Below, in pieces: positions 27,716 through 37,348 of a stretch of 64,000 nt of DNA. Under the pieces are notes generated by a model, which made no database searches, was not told where the DNA came from, and worked only from the letters and a program-made list of their open reading frames with translations. Position 1 is the stretch's first letter; each line of letters begins with the position of its first letter. The stretch is from Sphingobacteriales bacterium (GTDB taxonomy: Bacteria > Bacteroidota > Bacteroidia > Chitinophagales > JADIYW01). The stretch spans positions 620,001 to 684,000 of the forward strand of contig JADJYT010000001.1 of the NCBI GenBank assembly GCA_016719635.1, read 5' to 3'. Made by a program: the position numbers and the translations under genes.

Positions 27716-28369
27716 CTAGTTAATTATCAGGCCATCTTTCATCATCAGTTTCTTATCAGCCTTGGCTGCCAGCAAATCGTTGTGCGTCACGATGACGAAG
27801 GTTTGGTTAAACTCCTTCTTTAAATCGAAGAATAACTGATGCAGTTCCTCGCTTCTTTCTGTATCCAGGTTGCCTGTTGGTTCATCCGCAAGGATGACCA
27901 AAGGCTTATTCATCAGAGCCCTTGCAACGGAAACCCTCTGCTGCTCTCCGCCGGATAACTCGTTCGGCTTGTGCTGCATTCTGTCTTTTAACCCCAAAAA
28001 ATCCAGCAAGTCTTCAGCTCTTCTTTTTGCCTCAGACTCGTTCATTTTAGCAATAAAGGCAGGAATACAGACATTTTCCAGAGCCGAAAACTCCGGCAAC
28101 AGATGATGAAACTGAAACACAAACCCCAGATACTTATTCCTGAAATCAGACAATGCCGCATCTTTTAAAGCTGCAATATCCTGCCCGTTAATCGTGACGG
28201 TTCCTTTATCTGCCTTGTCTAAAGTACCGATAATATGAAGCAATGTTGATTTTCCGGCACCGGAAGGCCCTACTATACACACCAGCTCCCCTTTCACAAT
28301 ATCCAGCGAAACACCTTTCAAAACATGAAGCTGATCGTACGATTTATAGATATTTTGACAGGAAATCAC
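27716..28369 (-). CDS. ABC transporter ATP-binding protein, LolD/MacB type
   Basis: A 217-residue ATPase with Walker A GPSGAGKST near residue 35, signature LSGGEQQRVSVARAL near 140, and Walker B VILADEPTGNLD near 160. The short form with DEPTGNLD and the PGE-like helical region matches LolD, which powers release of lipoproteins from the inner membrane, or MacB/FtsE relatives. No permease (LolC/LolE) is adjacent, so the role is inferred from the ATPase alone. The start is a GTG at 28369. It follows the HU/SPOR gene by 25 bp, probably in one operon. Confidence 0.88.
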   Translation of the reverse strand: MISCQNIYKSYDQLHVLKGVSLDIVKGELVCIVGPSGAGKSTLLHIIGTLDKADKGTVTINGQDIAALKDAALSDFRNKYLGFVFQFHHLLPEFSALENVCIPAFIAKMNESEAKRRAEDLLDFLGLKDRMQHKPNELSGGEQQRVSVARALMNKPLVILADEPTGNLDTERSEELHQLFFDLKKEFNQTFVIVTHNDLLAAKADKKLMMKDGLIIN

Positions 28370-28394
28370 CGGTTATTACTATCGTGATGAAGGT

Positions 28395-29432
28395 TCAAAG
28401 GTTACAATTGGTGCAAAACACCCATGCGCGCTGGTTGATATCGGCTTTAATCTTGGGAAGTGAAAGCTGTACCTGTTCATTGTCCAATTCTACACTCACC
28501 CTATAAATCAGATTATCATAATCTGTAGAAATAACCGTATGGTAGCCTTTTGTTTCCGCCTGCTCTTTCATTCTTCTTGCATGTGTTTCATCAAAAAAAG
28601 CACCGACCACCACATAAGCTTTAGTGGTAGTTAAGATTATCTTTTCCGAAAGAGCAATAGTGGGTGACGCCTCCTCTTTAGCAGTCGCAACGACAGCGGC
28701 ATTTGCCGGTATCTGCTCTGGCAACGGAATCTGTAGCGCTTCATTTAGTGCTGTTTCCGGCTCCGTTATCTCCGGTTCACTTACCGGTGTTACAACACGT
28801 TTCTGTTCAATTACAGGAGCTAAAGACGATTGGCTTTGATATTGACTGCCTTTATGAATATTCCATCCTAAGGAAGATACCAGGAAAGTTATGGCGATAA
28901 CGGCCGTCAACCAATAAGAGATATATAATTCCTTTCGGGGTTGAACGGCATCTCCCATTTTTTCGGGGTTCATGATGCGTTGATAGTTTTCCTGAATCGC
29001 CACTTCCGCATCTTTTAATCGTTGTACCGGCTGAATGGATAAGCTTTCCAATGCAAAACTATCCAACAGATAGTTTTTGGTGAGAAAAGGCTGAAACTGG
29101 ATAGTTAGATTTTCATCTAAAAACAATTTTCCTATATCTTTTAAGAGCAGGCTCTTATTCTGTTCCAGTATCACAGAACATTCTTTGCTAAAAGCCATTA
29201 CCCTGGCTTCCGCTTCATTGTAGGGCAATGCATAATGGCTTGCGGCGGCATTTGTCAGTAATCCGTCATTCACCACTAACATTCTGTTGAATGCTAAATC
29301 TTTATTCGGAGGATAGATTTTTTGCTCATATAAACGCAGTTCAGCCGGATGATAATTCCCGATGAAAGCCCCAAATCCGGGGATTATGACACAATTGTGA
29401 GATAATAATAACTCCTGTATTAACTCTACCAT
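28395..29432 (-). CDS. HU-CCDC81 and SPOR domain membrane protein
   Basis: A 345-residue protein with two N-terminal HU-CCDC81-type modules. The first begins ELLLSHNCVIIPGFGAFIGNY and the second covers about residues 70-130. A single transmembrane helix follows (about 182-200, WLTAVIAITFLVSSLGW), then a Pro/Glu-rich spacer and a C-terminal SPOR domain (about 268-345, KAYVVVGAFFDETHARRMKEQ) that should bind denuded septal peptidoglycan. The topology therefore links a cytosolic HU-like fold to the periplasmic septum. The longer frame begins at 29495; a TAGCTTTG element at 29438-29445 lies inside it and fixes the start at 29432. Confidence 0.88.
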   Translation of the reverse strand: MVELIQELLLSHNCVIIPGFGAFIGNYHPAELRLYEQKIYPPNKDLAFNRMLVVNDGLLTNAAASHYALPYNEAEARVMAFSKECSVILEQNKSLLLKDIGKLFLDENLTIQFQPFLTKNYLLDSFALESLSIQPVQRLKDAEVAIQENYQRIMNPEKMGDAVQPRKELYISYWLTAVIAITFLVSSLGWNIHKGSQYQSQSSLAPVIEQKRVVTPVSEPEITEPETALNEALQIPLPEQIPANAAVVATAKEEASPTIALSEKIILTTTKAYVVVGAFFDETHARRMKEQAETKGYHTVISTDYDNLIYRVSVELDNEQVQLSLPKIKADINQRAWVFCTNCNL

Positions 29433-29437
29433 ATAGG

Positions 29438-29445
29438 CAAAGCTA
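29438..29445 (-). promoter_or_regulatory. TAnnTTTG -7 element of the HU/SPOR gene
   Basis: Reads TAGCTTTG on the minus strand and ends 5 nt before the ATG at 29432. It shows that the HU/SPOR gene has its own promoter and is not only read from the upstream barrel gene. Confidence 0.55.
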
Positions 29446-29509
29446 CTATTTTTTTCTGTTTTTTCAGGATAAAAATGGACATCCCGGGCTTCCATCAGCT
29501 TGCTATGTA

Positions 29510-31188
29510 TCAGAAAGCGAGTTTCACACCTCCAATAACCTGAAACTGGTATGTGGGATATTTATAAAACCGCGGCCATTTTTGGAATCCGAGATTATTG
29601 ACGTCCACAAAAACCCCAATATTTTTGGTGATAAAATAATTTGCTGACAAGTTCACGTCTATCAGTCCTTTCAGCGGATGAATGGTAGTTGTTGTCAATG
29701 GAGGAAATTCATTCGTGTTGACCTGAACTCCATTCACGTTGCTTTGTCCTGAAATATCCATGTTTACGTACAACTTGTCTTTCCAGTTATAGAAGGCTGA
29801 AAATCCGTATTTAAACCTGGGTATGTAAGACAATTCTATTGCCGTGTTCTTATTATAGATAAAATAATCAAACCAGGCTTTAGCGCCAAACTGATTGCCT
29901 TTGTTGTAGGAAATGCCAACATGCGGATTCCAGGCACTCAGGCTGGCAACACTTTGTACGTCCATTGCCATATTTTCACCGGTGGAGAACAAGGTCGTAT
30001 TGACAAACTGAGCGTTCATTCTCGATCGTAAATGGCTGAAACGGAAATCGTAACCAAAGCCTTTGATACTGCCCCGCAAACCGATGATGGTTCGTGTTTC
30101 ATCTATCGAGTTGCTGTAATTGGCCGTAACGATGAAGGGATTTTCCAGTGACAGATTATACATGCTGTTTATCTTTATCTGTGTTTTCCACTCATTATAC
30201 ATGACCAGGTAATCTTTATAAATCTGCAGTTGACTGATGATTTCAGGCAACACATAAAACCTTCTGTTGGTACTGAAAATATTAGGGCCGGCGGTCAACT
30301 GCCATATTTTGAATTTAATTCTGGCATACGGGATGGCCTGAAAGGTAAAATGGTTCTGGTTGCCCAGGAAAATTGAATCATCCTTATACGACACATTGGT
30401 TAGGTTGATTTTGCCGCCAACCGTATAATTTGACTTAATCGTATAGCCGCCATCTGCATTCACATTAATGGTGAATTCTTTCGGAGCGTGAAAAACATTT
30501 CTATTTTTTACGGTATTGAAATTCAACTCCCCGCCGTAATAGTAGGCGGCATCTTCAATTCCCCTTAATTTAACGGAACCGCCGAAGCGATTGTAGTTTG
30601 TTTTCAAAGAATCTTTAGAGAATACCATATCGGAATATCCATAAAAGTTATGCTGATTCAAGCGGTAAAAGAAATCACCGCCGATGGATGCCTTCTTCTT
30701 TATAAAATACTCTCCGAATCCTTTTATCTTCAGGTCGGTATAGTTCTGGAATTTGGTCTTATTGTGTATCGTCATCATAAAATCCACGTCCAGTCCTGCC
30801 CGGTAATTATTTTGAATGGGGTTGGTAAGAATCAATTTCAACAAAGGGGTGACGGGATAGCCAAATCCGATTTTTGCATAAAAGAACTGATTTTTCTCCG
30901 GCTTTTTTCCGGCTGATTTAATCGGTTTAATTTCTTCCGGCTGGTAATCAATTTTGCCTTTACATCCGAATACAGATAGGTTTGCGCATCCGGTTTTGTT
31001 TTCACGATATTGGGAAGATTAGGCGCAAAAGGTACTTTGTTGGATAAAATCAATATGGGCTCATAGGCCTTGACGATGGAAACCTCATCCAGTTGAGGGA
31101 GCGTATCTGTATTGTTTTGGGCGTTCACGGTGCTGAATGCGAAGAGCGAAATGCAAAAAGCTGGAATTGTATATTTTGAATGCTTCAT
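29510..31188 (-). pseudogene. Outer-membrane beta-barrel protein, interrupted by one frameshift
   Basis: Two reading frames form one protein. The first (from the ATG at 31188) has a signal peptide and the Bacteroidota barrel lead-in LPQLDEVSIVKAYEPIL, then loses sense after DVKAK. The second continues in another frame with DYQPEEIKPIKSAGKKPEKN and KIGFGYPVTPLLKL, then a run of alternating beta strands to an aromatic C-terminus (VIGGVKLAF). Adding one A to the run at 30952-30955 restores a single frame of about 559 residues. The intact form resembles TonB-receptor-like barrels without a plug. It lies between the TPR and HU/SPOR genes. The break is either a true mutation or a consensus error. 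Confidence 0.82.
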
Positions 31189-31214
31189 CTGTTTTTCTTT
31201 TGGGTATTCATTAA

Positions 31215-34200
31215 TTATTTGCCGTTTTCAAACTGCATCTCCGTTCCGTTATCTTTTAATTTGAGGTTACTGCCTTCCATTTCCTTTTGCTGGATGGCTT
31301 CCAGTTTTTGTTTTGCCTCGGCCGTTACATCATCCTCCTGCGAGTAATTATCCAGCAGATTCTGCAAGGTTGCCTTTGCCTGAAGCAGTTTCTTATCTTC
31401 CAGATAAATATCGCTCAGCAAAATAAACGTCTTACCGAGATAGTATTCATACGAAGGAAATTTATCCAGATAGTCGTTGCATTCTTTCTCAGCCTGTTTG
31501 TTATTTTTCTTCAAGTAATACATCTTCGCCAACGTATATTTGGACTCTGCGGCCTGCTCATTGTTGGCATTTTTGGTTACATACTCCAGCTCTTTCTGAG
31601 ACTTATCATAATCCTTTAAGCTGAACAGGCTCATCCCTTTATAGTAAGCCATCTCCGCTTTATAAAATTCCGGAAGACCTTGCAAAACGGACACTTTTAC
31701 GATGTTATCCAGACATTCCTGATACTTTTTCATAAAGAAAGATGTCCTCATCAGCCCAATCTGACATTCCCGCTTATTTTCATCCAATGTCGCTATCGAC
31801 TGCAACTTGCCATAGAGTTCATAGGAACGCACATAATTTCTTAAATCATAATAATTGATGTTGGCGGCACGAGCCGTAGCACGTTCCGTAAAACGGTTCT
31901 GCGACTGATTGATAACGTACTCATACCCTTTCAGCGCATTCGGGAAATCCTGCTTGGTAAATAAACATTCTGACCTGTAAAAATTGGCCTGTAAGGCAAA
32001 GAATCCTTTTGGGAATTGTGTTACATAATCTGTGAATCCCTGTAATGCCTTATCCATATTTCCTTTAAAAAACTGGTTTTCCGCCGCTAAATAAACAATG
32101 GAATCCTGTTCTGTAGCCGTCACTTTGGAACCCGGATATTTGTTTGCAAAAGTTATATATCCGGACGGATCGCCTTTGGCAATATAGATTTCCTTGATTG
32201 CCAGCATCGCCTCGTTGGAAGCCGGTGTTGCCGGATAGTTTTGCACCACTTTCTGATACCACCTTAACGATTCGTCGTAATTATCCCTATTGAAATAAAT
32301 CAACCCCAGTTTCAGATAAGCTTCGGGAATCAAATCAGATTTCGGGTTTTTCTGCATCAGCGATTTATACGTCTCGATGGCATCATTGTCATTATCCAAC
32401 GCCAGGTAGGTATTTCCCGTTTGCATAATGGCATCGTCCGCAAATGCCGAATTCGGGAAACGCACCACCAGCGCCTTCATACCTGCAATCTTATCTGTAT
32501 ATTTTCCGCCTAGTCCGTCGATAATGGATTTTTGATACAGGGCATAATCAGCACCCTGCGCATTGGCCCGGATGATCTCATCATAATACTGGGCGGAAGA
32601 TTTATACTGTTTCAGCATAAAATAACCATCTGCCAGGCGAATCACCGCATCCGGATAGACCTGCTGTTTATTGGAACTGTTGATGTCATTTTTGAGTGTG
32701 GCAATCGCTTTTGAAAAATAACTGTTGGAATTGGTGTAATCCTTTTTCTTGAAATAATTATACCCCTGCAGATAATTGCCTGTTCCTTCGTTGACCTTTT
32801 CCGAATGTTCCGGTTTTACGGATGAAGCAATGGGTAAAAATTTATTCAGCCAGCCGATAGATTTATCCAACTCACCTCTCTGGTGCGCCATGTCCGCTTT
32901 CCAGTAATAACAAAGGGCTTCAATGCTTTTGCTGTTTGGATGCTTAAGGGATTTATCAAAAAATGTTTCCGCATTGTCGAACTTATAATCGTTGTAATTC
33001 TCGACAGCTCTGTAATATGCCATTTTTTGATAGGCATCCAGCAGTTTGGTGCTTTTAGCCGGTAAATTATCAATGATGCTCATCGCCTCTTCGTAGTTCC
33101 GCGTCATCAGAAACAAATCCGCCAGCAACTCATTGGCTTCAAGCAGGTATTTTGATTTCGGATAGGCCTGTATGAAATTTTTCAGCGATACAAGCGCATC
33201 ATTGGTATATTCCAGTTCGTACGATAATTTGGCGTATTGGAACCAAGCCTCTTCCTGGATATTTTTATCAAAACTCATTCTCGCGGCCTGCAGGAAAGCT
33301 GTTCGAGCATCCGCTTTGTTTCCTGACTTCTCGTAGCATTGCCCCAGCAGGAACATCGCATTCTGCCCCAACGCATTTTGCAGCGGTGACAGTTCTACCA
33401 GATTGGCGATTGCCTTATCACATTTTCCTTTCTGTGCCTGCACGTACCCCAAAGCATAATAATCTTCGGGCATTACCTTTACCGCATTTTGTGTATATTT
33501 TTCTAAATAAAACAATGCTTTATCATAATCTTTCAGTTCGTAATAGGAACTTCCCAGCAAATGATGGATTTCATTCTGGTAACTTATATTTTCCTTTAAC
33601 TTCGGTTCTGCATAATCCACCACCCCCTTGTAATCCTTATTGATGAATTTTACAGAGGCGATGTAATACGGAACGATTTTGCCGTATTTCTTCGATAACT
33701 CCAGTTGCTGAAAGCTTTTGTAAGCCGCGTTATAATCTTTCAGATAATAACTGGACAAGCCTGAATAATAATACCCTTCTTCATTGTATGGATGTTTTTT
33801 ATCACTGGCAATCAGGTTAAAATACATGCGGGACTGGCTGAATTTTTTCAGGGCAAAATAGGCGAAGGCCCTTTTGTACTGAAATTCCGTAACATCCCTG
33901 CCTGTCAGCGCCTTTTCATCCACTTTATCAAAAAAGACAATAGCATCCGTATAATTTGCTTTTGCATAGGCTAAATCACCGAGATGAAAGTAGGCGTTGT
34001 TTGTTTTGGGATGTCCTTTAAAATTATCCGCAAAATACTGCAAATCCTTTTCCGCTTCCGGAGATGCGGTTTCCTTTTCACACAGTGCTTTCAGATAAAT
34101 GGCATCCGCATAGATGAGACTGGATTTATCTAACGTTTTATTCTCATATTTCTGAATGAAATCATGGAGCAAAGGCTGGGCAACTGCATACTTCCCGAGA

Positions 34201-34322
34201 TTAACCAACTCCTCCGCTTCTTTATAGGATTTCAGGATATCAATTTGCTTAAAGGTAGCCTGTGTATAAGACTGTACAATAAATAAAAATGAAAAAATGG
34301 AAACCGAAACTATTTTCCGCAT
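31215..34322 (-). CDS. Large secreted TPR-repeat protein
   Basis: A 1035-residue protein with a signal peptide (about 1-20) and tetratricopeptide repeats over nearly its whole length, with typical units such as AYFHLGDLAYAKANYTDAIVFF and EAYLKLGLIYFNRDNYDESLRWYQK. No enzymatic domain is visible. Proteins like this act as periplasmic or outer-membrane-associated scaffolds (compare YbgF and BamD-like TPR proteins). It heads the unit with the barrel gene 26 bp downstream and the HU/SPOR gene beyond, which points to a shared envelope role. The exact function is unknown. Confidence 0.9.
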   Translation of the reverse strand: MRKIVSVSIFSFLFIVQSYTQATFKQIDILKSYKEAEELVNLGKYAVAQPLLHDFIQKYENKTLDKSSLIYADAIYLKALCEKETASPEAEKDLQYFADNFKGHPKTNNAYFHLGDLAYAKANYTDAIVFFDKVDEKALTGRDVTEFQYKRAFAYFALKKFSQSRMYFNLIASDKKHPYNEEGYYYSGLSSYYLKDYNAAYKSFQQLELSKKYGKIVPYYIASVKFINKDYKGVVDYAEPKLKENISYQNEIHHLLGSSYYELKDYDKALFYLEKYTQNAVKVMPEDYYALGYVQAQKGKCDKAIANLVELSPLQNALGQNAMFLLGQCYEKSGNKADARTAFLQAARMSFDKNIQEEAWFQYAKLSYELEYTNDALVSLKNFIQAYPKSKYLLEANELLADLFLMTRNYEEAMSIIDNLPAKSTKLLDAYQKMAYYRAVENYNDYKFDNAETFFDKSLKHPNSKSIEALCYYWKADMAHQRGELDKSIGWLNKFLPIASSVKPEHSEKVNEGTGNYLQGYNYFKKKDYTNSNSYFSKAIATLKNDINSSNKQQVYPDAVIRLADGYFMLKQYKSSAQYYDEIIRANAQGADYALYQKSIIDGLGGKYTDKIAGMKALVVRFPNSAFADDAIMQTGNTYLALDNDNDAIETYKSLMQKNPKSDLIPEAYLKLGLIYFNRDNYDESLRWYQKVVQNYPATPASNEAMLAIKEIYIAKGDPSGYITFANKYPGSKVTATEQDSIVYLAAENQFFKGNMDKALQGFTDYVTQFPKGFFALQANFYRSECLFTKQDFPNALKGYEYVINQSQNRFTERATARAANINYYDLRNYVRSYELYGKLQSIATLDENKRECQIGLMRTSFFMKKYQECLDNIVKVSVLQGLPEFYKAEMAYYKGMSLFSLKDYDKSQKELEYVTKNANNEQAAESKYTLAKMYYLKKNNKQAEKECNDYLDKFPSYEYYLGKTFILLSDIYLEDKKLLQAKATLQNLLDNYSQEDDVTAEAKQKLEAIQQKEMEGSNLKLKDNGTEMQFENGK

Positions 34323-34360
34323 AAAGAATATTTATTTATGAATGATAACGAATAAAATCA

Positions 34361-34393
34361 AAAATTATTCCAATCTAAAGTTGGAATAATTTT
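34361..34393. repeat. Perfect 13-bp inverted repeat, terminator or operator
   Basis: Arms at 34361-34373 (AAAATTATTCCAA) and 34381-34393 are perfect inverted copies around a 7-base loop. On the minus strand the stem runs into TTTTTGATTTT, so it may end DUF2721 transcription. Its place 39 bp before the TPR gene also allows a regulatory role. Confidence 0.7.
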
Positions 34394-34478
34394 AAGTGCA
34401 AAAAAACGCAAGGTTATGCACTCTTGTTGAATAATTAAAAAACTTTGAATGCAGGCAGGATGACCTGGCAGTAAACTG

Positions 34479-34967
34479 TTACTCCTCCTTATGATGTTCA
34501 AATAAACCTTTAGTCGCCTTGGTTATTTTTCTGAAATTGTGTGAGATAAGCAGTCCTTCATCCATCTCTTCCTTTTTCAGTTCCTGTATGGAATCCAGCT
34601 CAATATTTAATGAGTGTACGGAAATCCAGATTTCACGGGCTGCCAGCAACATGGAATAGACTAAAAACAGTAAACTCAGGCCAAACAACACAAACCCTAT
34701 CTTTTGTTCTTCAATATAGATAAAGATAATGGTGACCACGCTCAGAATCAGAGAGGTGATGCCTGCAAACTGCATATTCCTGATAAGCAATACCCTCGTT
34801 CTTAAATTGGAGATTTGTTTCAAGATTCCCTCATCTTTCGTTTCATCAAAACGGGTCTTTAAATTTCGAATAAGATTGGAAATGGCCACAAACCGAGTTG
34901 TATAGGCTACATACAATAAAGAAACCGTAGAAAACAGGATGGCCGGTGTGGTGAGAGTAATTTCCAT
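34479..34967 (-). CDS. DUF2721 family membrane protein
   Basis: A 162-residue protein with an N-terminal helix (TTPAILFSTVSLLYVAYTTRF), a charged cytosolic stretch with LRTRVLLIRNMQ, and two more hydrophobic helices (about 72-92 and 98-118), followed by a charged tail. This matches DUF2721, whose function is unknown. The frame starts five codons upstream with a TTG; I prefer the ATG at 34967. It stands alone between rraA and the TPR gene. Confidence 0.82.
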   Translation of the reverse strand: MEITLTTPAILFSTVSLLYVAYTTRFVAISNLIRNLKTRFDETKDEGILKQISNLRTRVLLIRNMQFAGITSLILSVVTIIFIYIEEQKIGFVLFGLSLLFLVYSMLLAAREIWISVHSLNIELDSIQELKKEEMDEGLLISHNFRKITKATKGLFEHHKEE

Positions 34968-35032
34968 AACAGCATAACACAAACAATTAAGAATTAGTTC
35001 TTAGAATAAAAGAGAGGCAATACGTACCGTTC

Positions 35033-35527
35033 TTACGAAGATGGTTGCAACAGATTTTCCTCACTGACGATGACTCCATCCTCATCACTGTATACGTATT
35101 GTCCGGGTTCAAAGCCGACATTGGCGAAGTTTACGGGTTCATTGACAATTCCGGGATAGCGTTTATGAGATTTAGTCGGGTTGGTATTCAACGCCTTCAC
35201 GCCTATTTCCATTCCATTCACCACGGCTGAATCCCGGATACAGCCATTAATAATGACACCTTCCCATCCATTCTTGACGGCAGCAGATGCAATTAAATCC
35301 CCCAGCAAGGCACACCTCAATGAACCTCCGCCGTCTACGACCAATACTTTCCCTTTTCCATTTTCGTTGCGCAGCATTTCTCCTACCGGGGTATTGTCTT
35401 CATGACACTTTACGGTCACAATTTCTCCGTAAAATTTTTTCTTTAATCCATAAGAATGAAAAAGTGGCATGGCGACCTGCACCTTTCCTTCATGCGCATC
35501 ATACAAATCGGCCGTTGAAAAACTCAT
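35033..35527 (-). CDS. rraA: RraA family protein
   Basis: A 164-residue protein of the RraA fold. The block GDLIASAAVKNGWEGVIING followed by CIRDSAVVNGMEIGVKAL has the Gly-rich loop and the conserved Arg-Asp pair. In E. coli RraA binds RNase E and inhibits it; many homologues are 4-hydroxy-4-methyl-2-oxoglutarate or oxaloacetate aldolases. The active-site Arg and Asp are kept, so an enzyme role is possible. The name is given by family and not by proven function. It is divergent from ctlX. Confidence 0.85.
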   Translation of the reverse strand: MSFSTADLYDAHEGKVQVAMPLFHSYGLKKKFYGEIVTVKCHEDNTPVGEMLRNENGKGKVLVVDGGGSLRCALLGDLIASAAVKNGWEGVIINGCIRDSAVVNGMEIGVKALNTNPTKSHKRYPGIVNEPVNFANVGFEPGQYVYSDEDGVIVSEENLLQPSS

Positions 35528-35593
35528 ATGCTTATAATTTAAGTATGAAATTACAATTTTAACACAAAAAATCCTATTTCAACAAGTAAATAC

Positions 35594-35601
35594 TAAATTT
35601 G
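35594..35601 (+). promoter_or_regulatory. TAnnTTTG -7 element of ctlX
   Basis: Reads TAAATTTG and ends exactly 4 nt before the ATG at 35606, predicting a leaderless transcript. Confidence 0.65.
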
Positions 35602-35605
35602 TCAC

Positions 35606-36532
35606 ATGAGCAAACAATGTGCCTCCCATTTAATGATGGTTCGTCCTGCAAGTTTTCAGTTTAATGCAGAAACGGCGTTATCCAATGCCTTTCAGAAAAA
35701 ATTGGATTCGCTCACACCAGCTCAGATTAATCGGAAGGCCATTGAAGAATTTGACAATTATGTGGCTAAATTGAGAGCCAATCAAATGGATGTGCTGGTT
35801 ATAGAAGATACGCCGGAGCCACCCAAACCGGACGCTATATTTCCAAACAACTGGATCAGTATGCACCGAAGCGGGCTGATATGTCTGTACCCGATGTGCA
35901 CACCCAACCGACGATTGGAGATGCGCAAAGACATCCTCAAGATACTGAAACAAAATTTCGTGGTCAAGAATATCAAAGATATGAGTGGTTATTCCAAAGA
36001 CAACTTATTTCTGGAAGGTACCGGCAGCATTATTCTTGACAAGATCAACAAAGTGGCTTATGCCTGCCTCTCACCCAGAACGGATAGTGACCTGTTCAAC
36101 GTTCATTGCCATTCACTCGGGTATGAACCCGTCTCTTTTAGCAGTTATGATTCCAACAACACATTGGTTTACCACACCAATGTGATGCTTACTGTCGGAG
36201 ACGGATTTGCCGTCATCTGCCTGAAAAGTATCAAAAGCTTGACGGAACGAAAATATGTAAGGGAAAAATTAAAAAATACCGGACATGAATTGATTGAAAT
36301 CAGTTTTGAGCAGATGAATGCATTTGCCGGAAACATGCTTCAGGTAGAAAACAAGGACGGAAAAACATTTTTAATCCTGTCTGAAACCGCATTCCATAGT
36401 TTAAACAATCGCCAAATTTCCAAAATTGAAAAATACACCACGATTTTACCCGTTTCCATACCAACCATTGAAACCATCGGAGGCGGCAGTGCCAGGTGTA
36501 TGATTGCCGAAATCTTTCTGAGCGAAAAATAA
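35606..36532 (+). CDS. ctlX: CtlX-type amidinotransferase-fold protein
   Basis: A 308-residue protein of the amidinotransferase/arginine deiminase superfamily, best matching the citrulline-utilisation CtlX branch. The catalytic set is visible: PDAIFPNNW near residue 75, FLEGTGS near 135, His190 in VYHTNVM, and the nucleophile Cys298 in GGGSARCM. The fold hydrolyses or transfers amidino groups of arginine-like substrates. No arginine-pathway genes are nearby, so the substrate remains open. It has its own close promoter and is followed by the DUF3943 gene after 33 bp. Confidence 0.9.
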   Translation: MSKQCASHLMMVRPASFQFNAETALSNAFQKKLDSLTPAQINRKAIEEFDNYVAKLRANQMDVLVIEDTPEPPKPDAIFPNNWISMHRSGLICLYPMCTPNRRLEMRKDILKILKQNFVVKNIKDMSGYSKDNLFLEGTGSIILDKINKVAYACLSPRTDSDLFNVHCHSLGYEPVSFSSYDSNNTLVYHTNVMLTVGDGFAVICLKSIKSLTERKYVREKLKNTGHELIEISFEQMNAFAGNMLQVENKDGKTFLILSETAFHSLNNRQISKIEKYTTILPVSIPTIETIGGGSARCMIAEIFLSEK

Positions 36533-36565
36533 TTATACTGACTTTGAATTAATAAACAAACCTGA

Positions 36566-37324
36566 ATGCGCCTTCTTCTTTTCTCTGTTATTGCATGGAC
36601 AATTATTGAAACTCATTGTTTCGCTCAGTCAGCAGCCGGTACCCCGACAATTGCTATTTCGGTAAAGAAAGACAGTATCCTACCCATAGACGCTGATACA
36701 TTGGAACATACCATATCTGCTACATCAATTGGGCATGATAAAACAACGCTGCTAAAAAGATTCCCTCCCTACCGTGATTCCTTTACAGAAAAAATGGTGC
36801 TTCGCAACCAGAATGCGTCTTTTGGACAAAAATTCCTCAGGAGCAGCGGGATGGTTTTCGGAATACAGGTGACCACGTTCTGCCTCCTGCTTGCACTGCC
36901 TGAACGCTTCAGTAACTGGGAAAAAAATGGTTTGAAGGAATACCGGCAAAATTTCAGGGATGCCCTTACCAAACCTCCGGTAATAGATAATGACAGCTGG
37001 GTAATCAATTATATAGGCCATCCTTATCAGGGCTCCTATTATTATAACTCCACCCGTTCACAAGGTGCCAAAGTTTGGCAGGCAGCATTGGTATGCATCG
37101 GACATTCCCTGCTTTGGGAATATACCATAGAGGCAGGCTTTGAGCGTCCCAGCGTACAGGATATGATTGTTACGCCAGCAGCCGGTATTTTACTGGGAGA
37201 ATTGTTTCATTTTGCAGCTGTTAGAATGAGTAAGAATGGGTTTAAATGGTATGAAGCGGCTTTTGTCAGCATCTTCAATCCGATGTATGCCATCAATAAC
37301 GGTTTCAGATTTGCAAAAAAATAA
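36566..37324 (+). CDS. DUF3943 family exported protein
   Basis: A 252-residue protein with a signal peptide (about 1-21). After a variable region to about 90 it has the DUF3943 block: a hydrophobic segment (MVFGIQVTTFCLLLALP), then NYIGHPYQGSYYYNSTRSQG near 157 and EAGFERPSVQDMIVTPAAG near 200. The family is predicted to be envelope-associated in Bacteroidota and Proteobacteria, and its function is unknown. It lies 33 bp after ctlX, possibly cotranscribed, with the T9SS protease downstream under its own promoter. Confidence 0.82.
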   Translation: MRLLLFSVIAWTIIETHCFAQSAAGTPTIAISVKKDSILPIDADTLEHTISATSIGHDKTTLLKRFPPYRDSFTEKMVLRNQNASFGQKFLRSSGMVFGIQVTTFCLLLALPERFSNWEKNGLKEYRQNFRDALTKPPVIDNDSWVINYIGHPYQGSYYYNSTRSQGAKVWQAALVCIGHSLLWEYTIEAGFERPSVQDMIVTPAAGILLGELFHFAAVRMSKNGFKWYEAAFVSIFNPMYAINNGFRFAKK

Positions 37325-37348
37325 TTTGCACATATTCATTCCTTTGTG

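Noticed and set aside
30838..31000. Programmed frameshifting in the barrel gene
   Set aside because: The site is a four-base A run and lacks the canonical X XXY YYZ heptamer in the reading frame, so a plain deletion is simpler.
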